From Pleomorphovibrio marinus (lineage in GTDB: Bacteria; Bacteroidota; Bacteroidia; Cytophagales; Cyclobacteriaceae), in assembly GCF_003347495.1 (NCBI RefSeq), contig NZ_QCXY01000009.1, forward strand, positions 124,001 through 188,000: a stretch of DNA of 64,000 bases. The letters are read 5' to 3'. Position numbers and translations under genes: made by a program. Positions 37,458 to 46,774 of the stretch are shown one piece after another. Position 1 is the stretch's first letter. Each line of letters opens with the position of its first letter. A model generated the notes under the pieces. That model saw only the letters and a list, made by a program, of their open reading frames with translations. It did not search any database and had not been told where the DNA came from.

Positions 37458-38450
37458 TCATTCTTCTGGATAAAAAGCATGAAGCCTTCTTCGTTCCTTA
37501 TCTGCTTGATTGGTCTTATCCTTTAGCTCCAGAATTTTTACTCTATATCTCATTGCTTCACCAGCCACATAGGAGTCAGGGAAGGATTTTGCTGATTGGG
37601 TAAATAGCTCAAAGGCTTTGTCCAAATCACCGGATTCAAATAGCTTTTTTGCCTGCTCAACGTGTTCTTTCCATAACTTGGCTTCAGGTCTCATCCGCTC
37701 GGCCTCTTGAAGAACCTCAAATATGGGAAGTTCATTAGGTTCTACTTTATCATGAATTACCAATTGAGGGGTAAGTTCAAAAAAATCCCTTATTGCCAAA
37801 AAATAGGCCTCTGCCTCAAGTTCATTATATTCCTTCACTTTTAGCCTTTGCTCCTCCGATGGATTGGAAAAGAAGGAAGCCTCTGCCACTATCCCAGGAA
37901 TACCGTATGTCCCACGGAGTACACTTGCTCCGGAGGAGGGGAAAATGGTAAAATCCGAAACCACACTCACAGGCACTGCATTTCCGAAAAGATGCTCTCT
38001 AAACCTTTGAGCAGCTAATTGGGCCAGTTTTACTCCAGCAAGGTTTTCTGTGGCACTGCCATGAAAGTAAACAATGGGAAAGTTCACCGCGGTATCAGCG
38101 GTCGCATTGTGGTGAATGGACAGGAAAATGTCCGCATTGGAGTCTTTGGCAATTTCGCTTCTCCTATCCAAGGGGATAAACTCGTCAGAATCCCTTGTCA
38201 TGATCACCTTTGCTCCGGCATTCTCCAATTTCTCTTTGAGATGTAGAGCGACTCTTAAATTAACCCATTCCTCCCTTTCACCAGTTGGACCCACCCTGTA
38301 TTGGTCTGTATCCGAGGTGCCTCCATGGCCCGGATCCAAGCAGACTGTTTTATTTTTTAGATTTGCCGTTGATTCACCAGCGGTACCCCATACAGAAGCT
38401 AATACCAATATTGAAATTGCTATACAATTATAAATCAGGTATTTAATCAT
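37458..38450 (-). CDS. N-acetylmuramoyl-L-alanine amidase (Amidase_3), with helical C-terminal region
   Basis: Cleaves the peptide stem from peptidoglycan. 330 residues with a signal peptide (to about 25). Zinc ligands are visible: His in CLDPGHGG, Glu in GEREEWVNL and His in FLSIHHNA. MTRDSDEFIPLDRR is also typical, and a catalytic Glu lies in IVAEASFFSNP. The last 80 or so residues look like a tetratricopeptide-type repeat (LFESGDLDKAFELFTQSAKS), unusual as a partner and perhaps for protein docking. Confidence 0.9.
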   Translation of the reverse strand: MIKYLIYNCIAISILVLASVWGTAGESTANLKNKTVCLDPGHGGTSDTDQYRVGPTGEREEWVNLRVALHLKEKLENAGAKVIMTRDSDEFIPLDRRSEIAKDSNADIFLSIHHNATADTAVNFPIVYFHGSATENLAGVKLAQLAAQRFREHLFGNAVPVSVVSDFTIFPSSGASVLRGTYGIPGIVAEASFFSNPSEEQRLKVKEYNELEAEAYFLAIRDFFELTPQLVIHDKVEPNELPIFEVLQEAERMRPEAKLWKEHVEQAKKLFESGDLDKAFELFTQSAKSFPDSYVAGEAMRYRVKILELKDKTNQADKERRRLHAFYPEE

Positions 38451-38590
38451 GGTAGAGAGATAAACTGGTTGTCTTAAAGCAGAAAGTTACAAAACTATTG
38501 GTCAAAATAAGTTAGTTAAAATTCTTTGAGAATGGTAATATTTGTAAAAAAAGAAGTATTATCCTTGGCATTTAAACTATAGTCCACAAA

Positions 38591-40048
38591 ATGAAAAAAT
38601 TATTAAATGTTTTCATAGGGTTAAATATCCCATTTTTACTAATACTGATTTCTTTTGGTGCTTGTCAACCAACTGTGAAGCATGGGCAACCATCGGAGAA
38701 TCCCCAACCCTCCAATCCGCTCAAGGAGTATGTGTCCAAAGAAAACCGGGAATTAAAGTACGAGTTGGTTCATGAGAGAAATGAGAACACCTATGATTAT
38801 TATGTGCTTCGGGTAGAATCCCTGAATTGGCTTTCAGAGGAGATAGTGGACAAGACCCAGTGGTGGCATTGGGTGAGTGTGGTATTACCAAAAAACAGCA
38901 AGTCGGATGTTTCTATCGTTTTTATTGGAGGAGGAAGCCAAAACACCAAGCTACCGGAGAACCCTACAAAGGAAGCCTCAGAATTGGCCATGGCCACCGG
39001 GGCTCCTACCATTTATATTCATAATATACCTTTTCAACCGTTGAATTTTGTGGGGGATAGCCTGGTAAATCGCACCGAAGACGCCATCATTGCATATGGT
39101 TGGAGGAAATTTCTGGAAGGAGGGGCAAAAAACGAGGAGGCTGAATGGCTGGCCCGACTACCCATGACAAGGGCGGTGATGACTGCTGTAGATGCTGTAG
39201 CTGAGTTCTCTCAGGAACATCATGGGGCAACCATTGATAAGTACATGGTGGCCGGGGCGTCCAAAAGAGGCTGGACTACCTGGACTACAGCTGCTATGGA
39301 CGAAAGGGTGATTGGGATGGCTCCCATAGTCATAGATCTTTTGGACCTAATACCTTCCTTTAAACACCATTGGAGAAGTTATGGGGAATGGTCCCCTGCA
39401 ATTAAAGACTATGAAAGAGAAGGTATAATGGACTGGATGAACACGGAAGAATATGACCGGCTACTCGAAATTACAGATCCTTTAAACTATCTCGAGCAGG
39501 TCAAGGATATTCCCAAATTGCTGATTAATGCATCTGGGGATGAGTTTTTTCTACCCGATAGCTGGAGGTTTTACTGGGAGAAAATCGAAGGGGAAAAACA
39601 TCTCCTTTATGTGCCAAACACCGGTCACTCCTTAAAGGACACAGATGCTGCCCAAGTATTGGCCGGGTTTTTTAAGCGCTTGGTCGAGGAGGAGGAGCGT
39701 CCCAGGTATTCCTGGGAAATCACCGACACCCATATCAAAATAAAGGTGGATCCGGAAAACGGCCCAGTTCAAGTAAAGTTATGGGAAGCCACCAACCCTG
39801 ATGCCAGGGACTTCCGAATTTATGTCCTTGGGCCTAAGTGGAGGGATACCACTATCAGCCTTTCTGAAGATGGACACTACGAAATCCCCATAGAAGCCCC
39901 GGAGAAGGGCTGGAAAGGCCATTTTGTGGAGCTTACCTATGCAGGGAATTCGCCCATTAAAGTATCAACCGGAATCAAGGTCTTGCCTGAAACCTATCCT
40001 TTCGACCCCTTTACCCCTGATACCTCAAGGATAAATCGGGCACAGTGA
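38591..40048 (+). CDS. PhoPQ-activated pathogenicity-related (PqaA-type) alpha/beta-hydrolase-like lipoprotein
   Basis: 485 residues, lipoprotein signal with Cys after FGA. The family core is clear: WWHWVSVVLP, VFIGGGSQNTKLPE, YGWRKFLEGG, the nucleophile-elbow-like VAGASKRGWTTWT, APIVIDLLDLIPSFKHHW, then SGDEFFLPDSWRFY and NTGHSL, which supply the likely Asp and His of a Ser-Asp-His triad. A C-terminal beta domain follows. Biochemical function of the family is not established; the name derives from Salmonella PqaA and does not imply virulence here. Confidence 0.88.
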   Translation: MKKLLNVFIGLNIPFLLILISFGACQPTVKHGQPSENPQPSNPLKEYVSKENRELKYELVHERNENTYDYYVLRVESLNWLSEEIVDKTQWWHWVSVVLPKNSKSDVSIVFIGGGSQNTKLPENPTKEASELAMATGAPTIYIHNIPFQPLNFVGDSLVNRTEDAIIAYGWRKFLEGGAKNEEAEWLARLPMTRAVMTAVDAVAEFSQEHHGATIDKYMVAGASKRGWTTWTTAAMDERVIGMAPIVIDLLDLIPSFKHHWRSYGEWSPAIKDYEREGIMDWMNTEEYDRLLEITDPLNYLEQVKDIPKLLINASGDEFFLPDSWRFYWEKIEGEKHLLYVPNTGHSLKDTDAAQVLAGFFKRLVEEEERPRYSWEITDTHIKIKVDPENGPVQVKLWEATNPDARDFRIYVLGPKWRDTTISLSEDGHYEIPIEAPEKGWKGHFVELTYAGNSPIKVSTGIKVLPETYPFDPFTPDTSRINRAQ

Positions 40049-40051
40049 TAA

Positions 40052-40081
40052 AAAAAATTCCCAGGATATAGAGTTATATCC
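40052..40081 (-). terminator. Intrinsic terminator of the FG-GAP lipoprotein gene
   Basis: On the minus strand GGATATA pairs with TATATCC around a 4-base loop, followed by TGGGAATTTTTTTT directly after the stop codon. Confidence 0.6.
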
Positions 40082-40082
40082 C

Positions 40083-41660
40083 CTAATTAGCCGCCTTGTT
40101 TTCAAGGATTAAATAGGGAATACCTTTGTCCATCCATCTGTCAAATGCCGCCTGATAGTCAGTGCCAAATACCATCCCCCCAAGGATCAAATCCAAATCC
40201 CCATCCCCGTCAACATCTCCTACATCCATCACTATCCACCTCCCATCTTGTACCTCCTCAAAAGTATAAGGTTGAAATTCCATCTGTCCCTGGTTTTTTA
40301 ACAAGACAAACCCCAAGTCGGCCCCATTTTCAAAATCAGGAAAAAAGGATATAGCCGCAATGTCCATATTGCCGTCCCCGTCAAAATCATGAGGAATGGC
40401 CATATAGGCTCCATGCATAGGGTAGAAAAATTCTTCCTTAAATCGATTGTTACCATCGTTTAAATAGATGCGCACCCCATGGTAGGGTTTCAATACAGGG
40501 TCATAATCGGCATTGTCACCCGCAGTATAAATGATGTCCAGATGCCCATCTTCGTTAAAATCAAAAAGATGAAAATAACTTGATCCATAAGATGGGGGAA
40601 ATCGTACCAGCGGCTCTTCGACAAACCTTCCGTTACCCTGGTTCCAAAAAATAAAAATCCCCTCATCCCCCTGGCCAAACAAAGAGACAATGTCCAGCCT
40701 TCCATTTCCATTCATATCTTCAAGGTATGCCTTAGTGGCTCCTGGGATGTCTTTTAAAATCCTTTTCAAATACTCACCATTTGCCTGTTTTTTGTACCAT
40801 GCCAAAGCTCCAGTATGTTTGCCGTATTCACAAATCACAAACTCTTCCTCTCCATCCCCGTCCAGGTCTCCTGCCACTACATGTACCGGACGCTGAAGCT
40901 GGTCTATAAGCAGCCTGGCTCTGGTAATATCTGCGTTTGGCATTTCCAGAAGGGCGCCATTATCCATATCGGTAGGGTTGAATGCTCCCATGGCCAACAC
41001 ATAGGTGCTATTGCCTTCCTCCACCCAAACAGCGCCCTGAGGGACAGGAGCTGAGCGTAGTAAGGTCATTTCAGAGTCCAAAATACTGTATAGAGACCTG
41101 CCGGCATCACCTACATGAATCCGGTTGTTCCTTCCAAATTTCACCATGGAGGTCATGGGCTGCTTTACCCTATAAGGGGGGATTTTAACCTCAAACCCAG
41201 GAATACCCCTTATGGGTTTGGGGTATTCGGGTAAATCCAGTTTCTCAGGAGCCTCTTCAATGTAATAAGCCTTTATCTTTTCAAATATGGAGGAGTCCAA
41301 AGTTGCGGTCTTGGGAAACACCTGTCTCCTTTCCACAAGCTCACCAGGTCTTCCTTTTTCGAGTAAGAATTCCCTTGTAGTATCCGATTCATAGAGACCA
41401 AAATAATTCCCCATTCTGGGCAAAATGTAGGTTTCCCAGGTGGTCTTATCGAGCAATTCCGGAGATGGATAAAGATGGCACCCAGCACAATAACGGCGGG
41501 ATAACTGACTTCCGTCCAACACCTCTTCTTTTTCCGGCTCCACTTTCGCTGTGGTAGTCTTTTCGCTGTCTTTTTCCTCCTTTTGGTCCTTTGAATCACA
41601 GGAAAGCAAAATTACCATGGCTAGGAATTGGGAAAGGAAAACGTTCTTGATTAAGGCCAA
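40083..41660 (-). CDS. Lipoprotein with c-type haem motif and FG-GAP/VCBS propeller
   Basis: 525 residues. A lipoprotein signal (VILLSC) and a charged linker come first, then a single c-type haem motif RRYCAGCHLYP near residue 60, with Met in ILPRMGNYFG as possible distal ligand. A beta-propeller made of FG-GAP/VCBS repeats follows, each with a calcium-binding-type loop: GDLDGDGEEE, MNGNGRLD, FNEDGHLD, FDGDGNMD and VDGDGDLD. The combination of a haem-binding head and propeller on a lipoprotein suggests surface redox or carbohydrate binding, but no function is known to me. No cytochrome-maturation genes are nearby. Confidence 0.8.
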   Translation of the reverse strand: MALIKNVFLSQFLAMVILLSCDSKDQKEEKDSEKTTTAKVEPEKEEVLDGSQLSRRYCAGCHLYPSPELLDKTTWETYILPRMGNYFGLYESDTTREFLLEKGRPGELVERRQVFPKTATLDSSIFEKIKAYYIEEAPEKLDLPEYPKPIRGIPGFEVKIPPYRVKQPMTSMVKFGRNNRIHVGDAGRSLYSILDSEMTLLRSAPVPQGAVWVEEGNSTYVLAMGAFNPTDMDNGALLEMPNADITRARLLIDQLQRPVHVVAGDLDGDGEEEFVICEYGKHTGALAWYKKQANGEYLKRILKDIPGATKAYLEDMNGNGRLDIVSLFGQGDEGIFIFWNQGNGRFVEEPLVRFPPSYGSSYFHLFDFNEDGHLDIIYTAGDNADYDPVLKPYHGVRIYLNDGNNRFKEEFFYPMHGAYMAIPHDFDGDGNMDIAAISFFPDFENGADLGFVLLKNQGQMEFQPYTFEEVQDGRWIVMDVGDVDGDGDLDLILGGMVFGTDYQAAFDRWMDKGIPYLILENKAAN

Positions 41661-41934
41661 AATAGTGAAATTGAATTACTGCTTTTTATTGATTGTCCCA
41701 GGTATACATGAATTACGCCATGGAGCTACAAAAGTACTATATATAATAAAACAAACCAGCCGGGTATATGATAACTACTTCACTAACTCCTCCAAAAACC
41801 ACTCTAAAAATAAATTGGTGATAAAACACCAAGAGCCCGCAATGCCCCAGACCTCGGTAAAACATTAGGGTAAAACCGTGAAAGGCAAGGTAGCGGTCCT
41901 CTTTTTTTGTCTGCCTATCAGGTCAAATCCAAAA

Positions 41935-44220
41935 TCATGGTTTTGAATCACTCATTTCTAACCTCAATACCCCTCCTTGAATGAGGTCCCTATGCCTTAA
42001 GCCAAATCCAGCGATGCTGTTCCCATTCCAGGATTTTTTCGTGATATAGTAGTTTTCATTGCTGTTGTTTTCTGCCTCTATGACTAATTCACCACCGGAG
42101 TAGAAATCCGGGTTCAATTGTATCGTTGCCTTATCAAAAATGGGACTGCCAATCTCATAGATTGGGTTTTCTTCTGTGCCTGCGTTCATTTGAAAGAGAC
42201 CCAGTTTCATCAATACGGCCAAAGAACCCATTAGTCCCTGGTCCTCGTCTCCGTTATACCCCAATTCTGGGGTAAGTGCACTAAATGCTACATTGAGCAC
42301 CTTCCTGGACCAGTATTGTGTCAAATCCGGTCTATCCAAATAGTTGAAAATATAGGCCGTTTGCATGGAGGGTTGGTTACCATAGTTAATGGGAATCCTC
42401 CTATACTCTGGGTGAGTTTCTACAGCATGGGAAGTCCCTGATGTGAAGCCCAGTTGCTCAGCCTCTTCAAACTGGCGATGAAGCTTTTCCGCAGCATTTT
42501 CTTTGCTACCCATCAATTCTGCCAAACCCGGTAAATCATGGGGGACAAACCAGGTAAACTGCGCCGCATTCGCCTCCACGAAACCATTGGCATAATCATA
42601 AGGGTCAAAGGGTTGCAGCCATTCGCCATTCTCATCTTTCGGCCTCATCCAACCTGTCTCACCATCATAAACATGTTTATAGTTGCCAGACCTTTGCAAG
42701 AAAGAAGCTTCGTCATCTGTTTTTCCAAGTGCTTTTGCCAACTGTGCCAGTGTCCAGTCCTGATAACTGTACTCTAAGGTCTGCCCGGCCCCTTGCTCGT
42801 GACCTCCAAACCTTCCTTTTGGGTTTGGATAAGGCACAAATCCCTTTGCCATGTAATATTCAACCCCACCACCAAAAGCAGTTTTGTGCTCGTATCCAGA
42901 CTTGCTCATCATTCCACCGGGCAGGTGGTTTTTTCTCAGAGCCTCATAAGCCCTCTCTACGTCAAACCCTCTTATTCCCTTTTGAAAAGCTCCTACAAAA
43001 AAAGGAGTGGAAGACGCTCCAGTCATGACATAGGTGTAGTTACCACCAGAGGGGCCTCTTGGGATAAGTCCCCCATCCTGATAATATTGGAGAAAACTGT
43101 TACAAAACTCTTCCACAATCTCCGGGTAAACCAGGCCCCAAAGCACTGCAATGGTCCATTGTGCCCCCCAAAAGGAATCCGAATTGAAATGCCTGAATTT
43201 TGGCTTTCCACTTTCGTCTAATGGTATTTGCCCAATACGGAATTCCTCCCCTGTATTATCCGGATAGGCTCCATTGACATCCGAAAGGGTTCTTCTGCCT
43301 TGCAAAGCTTTCCAAAGATCAGTATAAAAACGTCTTCGCTGGTCCAATGAATTACCTTCCACGCGGATCCGGCTCAGCATTTCATTCCAAACCTCCTGGG
43401 TTTCTTCCACTACCCCATCAAAATCCCAACCTTTCAGTTCCTCTTCTAGATTGTTGGCTGCATTCTCGGAACTGGTATAAGAAATGGCAACTTTCATATG
43501 AAGGGGTTTGTTAAGCCCTGCACCAAAATCCACAATGGTATTTTCGGACTCATTTGAATAAACCAGACCCTGAATATCCTGGTCAAACTCCACCTTGAAA
43601 AATACAGTGATGGGCTTCGGTCTCCGGGAGGTAGGAGAATTGGTGACTTGCCCCAGTAAAGTACGCTTATCCTTTTGCTCCAGTTTCCCATCCACCATTT
43701 CGCAAGGCCCAAGAGTACCTGCCAATTGAAATAAAACCCCTGCATCCTTGTCTTCTGGAAAAGTATATCGATGAATTCCTACCCTATGTGTAGCGGTAAG
43801 TTCTGCATCTATCCCATACCGATCCAGATACAGCTTATGGTATCCAGCTTCCACCAATTCACTGTCGTGTGAAAATGGAGAATAGTAATCATCTAGGAAA
43901 GAGACAGCATTGCCTTTAAAAGCAAGTGGCATCACAGATACTCCAGACATCTGCCAGGCATGTACATGGCTGAATCCTTTCACTGTGTCTGTGTCATACC
44001 TATATCCGCTGTTCCAGGCCCCATCAACCTGGGTATCGGGACTTAAGTTTACCATACCAAATGGCCTGGTGGCGGAACTAAAATAAAACCAGCGGGAATT
44101 TGCGGCATCCAAAAGTGGGTATACCAAATCCACTGGCCTTTCTTTTTCTTCCCAAATCGAGTTTTCTTCTTTGACAGAGCAACAGGCCAAAAGGACAAGG
44201 CAAATGATGAGATTTTTCAT
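41935..44220 (-). CDS. GH92 family alpha-mannosidase, lipoprotein
   Basis: 761 residues with lipoprotein signal (LVLLACC). The GH92 hallmark near the N-terminus is FYFSSATRPFGMVNLSPDT, with GYRYDTDTVKGFSHVH shortly after. A central (alpha/alpha)6-barrel region contains WNEMLSRIRVEG, FWGAQWTIAVLWG, GGEQ-type loops (FGGHEQGAGQTLEYSYQDW) and the C-terminal GYNGDEDQGLMGS, which carries acidic residues placed like the catalytic base. Family enzymes are calcium-dependent exo-alpha-mannosidases acting on N-glycan-type mannose. galE follows upstream on the same strand, with no Sus pair here. Confidence 0.93.
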   Translation of the reverse strand: MKNLIICLVLLACCSVKEENSIWEEKERPVDLVYPLLDAANSRWFYFSSATRPFGMVNLSPDTQVDGAWNSGYRYDTDTVKGFSHVHAWQMSGVSVMPLAFKGNAVSFLDDYYSPFSHDSELVEAGYHKLYLDRYGIDAELTATHRVGIHRYTFPEDKDAGVLFQLAGTLGPCEMVDGKLEQKDKRTLLGQVTNSPTSRRPKPITVFFKVEFDQDIQGLVYSNESENTIVDFGAGLNKPLHMKVAISYTSSENAANNLEEELKGWDFDGVVEETQEVWNEMLSRIRVEGNSLDQRRRFYTDLWKALQGRRTLSDVNGAYPDNTGEEFRIGQIPLDESGKPKFRHFNSDSFWGAQWTIAVLWGLVYPEIVEEFCNSFLQYYQDGGLIPRGPSGGNYTYVMTGASSTPFFVGAFQKGIRGFDVERAYEALRKNHLPGGMMSKSGYEHKTAFGGGVEYYMAKGFVPYPNPKGRFGGHEQGAGQTLEYSYQDWTLAQLAKALGKTDDEASFLQRSGNYKHVYDGETGWMRPKDENGEWLQPFDPYDYANGFVEANAAQFTWFVPHDLPGLAELMGSKENAAEKLHRQFEEAEQLGFTSGTSHAVETHPEYRRIPINYGNQPSMQTAYIFNYLDRPDLTQYWSRKVLNVAFSALTPELGYNGDEDQGLMGSLAVLMKLGLFQMNAGTEENPIYEIGSPIFDKATIQLNPDFYSGGELVIEAENNSNENYYITKKSWNGNSIAGFGLRHRDLIQGGVLRLEMSDSKP

Positions 44221-44256
44221 CTTTCGGTCTTTGACAATAAAGTTAATTAAGGCTTA

Positions 44257-45270
44257 TTAAAGGGGAAGTGAAAGTTGCCACCTCCAACTATCCCTTAGGG
44301 CATCCTCGAGATTATATTGCGGGTTCCACTTTAGTTTCTCGGAAATCTTAGTAGTATCGGCCCATACCTTCTCCACATCCCCTGGCCTTCTTGCTCCAAT
44401 TTTATAGTTTAGTGACTTACCGCTCACCTTTTCAAAGGATTTTATTACTTCCATTACTGTATTGCCTTTTCCCCTGCCCACATTGAACAAGTCAAAAAAA
44501 TCCACTGGTTTATCCTTGAGGTATTCTATGGATTTCACATGTGCATCTGCCAGGTCCATGACATGAATATAATCCCTTATGCAGGTTCCATCTGGAGTAG
44601 CATAATCATCTCCGTAGACTGTAAGTTCTTTCCTGATACCTGCGCCTGTCTGAGTGACAAAAGGCACCAAATTAGCGGGAACCCCCAAAGGAAGTTCACC
44701 TATCTCTGCACTTTCGTGTGCTCCAATAGGGTTAAAATATCGAAGGGAAATTATTTTCAAGCCTAATTTGCTCCTAGTCACGTCAGATAAGATATCTTCA
44801 CAAATCTTCTTTGTGTTGCCATAGGGACTCTCGGCGAGTTTCCTAGGGGTGTCCTCCCTTACAGGCAGTTGATCGGGCTGGCCATATACCGTACAAGAGG
44901 AGGAAAAAACCAGGCTTTTCACCCCAAAAGATTGCATCGTTTCTATGAGCAATAATAGGGACCCCACATTATTTTTGTAGTATTTCAGGGGCTGGGCAAC
45001 ACTTTCCCCAACTGCCTTGTAAGCCGCAAAGTGAATCACCCCCGTCAATGCATTTTCTGTGAAAATTTTTTTCATGAGATCCGCATCATTACAGTCACCA
45101 TCATAGTAGGGAACCTCCTCCCCCAATATATTCCTTAAGCCATTTAGCACACTTTTGTCGGAATTTGAAAAATTATCGATAATAATGGGCTGATAGCCCG
45201 CATTTACTAGTGCTACCGCCGTGTGGGAACCAATATAACCTGCTCCCCCTGTAATTAAAATCTTTTCCAT
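44257..45270 (-). CDS. galE: UDP-glucose 4-epimerase
   Basis: Interconverts UDP-glucose and UDP-galactose. 337 residues, normal length. NAD motif ITGGAGYIGSHTAVAL, Ser in SSSCTVYG, catalytic YxxxK in YGNTKKICEDIL, and the substrate-binding segments LRYFNPIGAH and ARRPGDVEKVWAD. It lies 36 bases upstream of the GH92 gene on the same strand. Gives galactose precursors for surface glycans or galactose use. Confidence 0.96.
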   Translation of the reverse strand: MEKILITGGAGYIGSHTAVALVNAGYQPIIIDNFSNSDKSVLNGLRNILGEEVPYYDGDCNDADLMKKIFTENALTGVIHFAAYKAVGESVAQPLKYYKNNVGSLLLLIETMQSFGVKSLVFSSSCTVYGQPDQLPVREDTPRKLAESPYGNTKKICEDILSDVTRSKLGLKIISLRYFNPIGAHESAEIGELPLGVPANLVPFVTQTGAGIRKELTVYGDDYATPDGTCIRDYIHVMDLADAHVKSIEYLKDKPVDFFDLFNVGRGKGNTVMEVIKSFEKVSGKSLNYKIGARRPGDVEKVWADTTKISEKLKWNPQYNLEDALRDSWRWQLSLPL

Positions 45271-45329
45271 GAACCAAATATAAGTCTTCCTGCTATTTTT
45301 GGAAAACTATTGGGGATTTTACCAGTACT

Positions 45330-45486
45330 TTGAAACTTGCATGACGAATTCGCCACAGGAAGGGATTCCAGGAACTAGTCCCCTGAATCCAGTTGGGGGC
45401 AAGCTACCTGCCTGACGGTTTACCTGCCGAAGGCATGGCAGTCAGGTCTGACCAATAAAAAAACAAATTATAAACAGATGAAACTT
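45330..45486 (+). repeat. Structured start-codon repeat, copy F (diverged)
   Basis: Opens TGAAACTTGCATGACG. The small stem is TGACG-aatt-CGCCA (one mismatch). A longer variable central part follows, with its own pairs (CTGACGG... and ...TGGCAGTCAGG). The standard tail ACAAATTATAAACAGATGAAA closes it. TGAAACTT occurs at both ends (45331 and 45479), an 8-base direct repeat. The terminal ATG at 45478 opens a 16-codon ORF before the acyl-CoA dehydrogenase gene. Confidence 0.7.
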
Positions 45487-45528
45487 TCTGGATCAAAAAA
45501 AGTATACCTAAAATATAAAACAGCCTAA
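45478..45528 (+). CDS. Possible 16-residue leader ORF started by repeat copy F
   Basis: ATG from the repeat end, then 15 sense codons (MKLSGSKKVYLKYKTA) and TAA, 24 bases before the acyl-CoA dehydrogenase ATG. Short and basic, with no recognised motif. Confidence 0.2.
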   Translation: MKLSGSKKVYLKYKTA

Positions 45529-45552
45529 TACACACTTAACTTAAATTTTATT

Positions 45553-46695
45553 ATGAACCATCTTTCGCTCAATGAGAATCAAGTCATGATTGCTGACATG
45601 ATTCGGGATTTTGGAGCTAAATCCATCACTCCATACCGCAAGGAGTGGGATGATAAGCAAGAATTCCCACTATCGCTTATCAAAGAACTAGGTAAACTGG
45701 GGCTAATGGGTGTCCTAGTACCGACCAATTACGGTGGATCCGGCTTTGGTTATTTTGAATACATCACTGCAATTGTGGAATTGGCTAAACTGGATCCGGG
45801 AATAGCCCTGTCGATGGCGGCACACAATTCCCTTTGTACCGGGCACATCATGCTTTTTGGTAATGAGGAACAAAAACAAAAATACCTACCCAAGCTAGCT
45901 AGCTGTGAATGGCTGGGTGCTTGGGGGCTCACCGAACCCAATACCGGTTCTGATGCCGCAAATATGAAAACCGTAGCTAAGCAGGATGGCGATTACTTTG
46001 TGCTCAATGGGACAAAAAATTTCATCACTCACGGGGTATCCGGGGATGTGGCTGTGGTGATTGCCCGTACAGGGGAAGTGAGGGACTCCCGTGGCATGAC
46101 TGCATTCGTTGTTGAAAAAGGCACCAAAGGCTTTCGAGGGGGCAGGGTAGAGGACAAACTCGGCATGAGAACTTCCGAAACTGCAGAATTGATTTTTGAG
46201 GACTGTAGGCTGCATAAATCGAATGTCTTAGGAAAAGTGGGGGAAGGGTTCATCCAGTCCATGAAACTCCTGGAGGGAGGGAGGATTTCCATAGCTGCTC
46301 TTTCATTGGGTATTGCGGAAGGAGCGTTGGAGGCTTCCTTGCAATATGCAAAAGTAAGGCATCAATTTGACCGTCCCATCTCAGATTTTCAGGGTATATC
46401 TTTCAAACTTGCCGAAATGGCCACGGAATTGGATGCTGCAAAGTTATTGACCTTCAGGGCAGCGGCTATGAAAAACGAAGGGAAGTCGGTGAAGCTTGAA
46501 AGTGCCATGGCTAAGTATTATTCCTCAGAGGTTGCGGTAAAACTTTCCAATGAAGCAGTACAGATATTCGGTGGATATGGATTTACCAAAGATTATCCAG
46601 TAGAAAAGTATTACCGGGATGTCAAACTTTGTACTATAGGTGAGGGTACCACTGAAATTCAAAAATTGGTGATTGCCAAGTGCATTCTTGAATAA
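45553..46695 (+). CDS. Acyl-CoA dehydrogenase
   Basis: FAD enzyme that oxidises acyl-CoA to enoyl-CoA in beta-oxidation or amino-acid breakdown. 380 residues, typical of short/medium-chain members. Motifs: ALSMAAHNSLC, WGLTEPNTGSDAANMKT (FAD/substrate loop), RHQFDRPISDFQGISFKLA, VQIFGGYGFTKDYPVEKYYRD, and GEGTTEIQKLVI near the C-terminus, where the Glu sits where the catalytic base of this subfamily lies. No electron-transfer flavoprotein or thiolase genes adjoin. Confidence 0.95.
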   Translation: MNHLSLNENQVMIADMIRDFGAKSITPYRKEWDDKQEFPLSLIKELGKLGLMGVLVPTNYGGSGFGYFEYITAIVELAKLDPGIALSMAAHNSLCTGHIMLFGNEEQKQKYLPKLASCEWLGAWGLTEPNTGSDAANMKTVAKQDGDYFVLNGTKNFITHGVSGDVAVVIARTGEVRDSRGMTAFVVEKGTKGFRGGRVEDKLGMRTSETAELIFEDCRLHKSNVLGKVGEGFIQSMKLLEGGRISIAALSLGIAEGALEASLQYAKVRHQFDRPISDFQGISFKLAEMATELDAAKLLTFRAAAMKNEGKSVKLESAMAKYYSSEVAVKLSNEAVQIFGGYGFTKDYPVEKYYRDVKLCTIGEGTTEIQKLVIAKCILE

Positions 46696-46774
46696 ATCGA
46701 AGGCATTCTAAAGTTGGCTTTGAATTTGTGCCTTTTCCCTTCAAAACAGGCCTATACTTTATCTTTTAAAAAAC

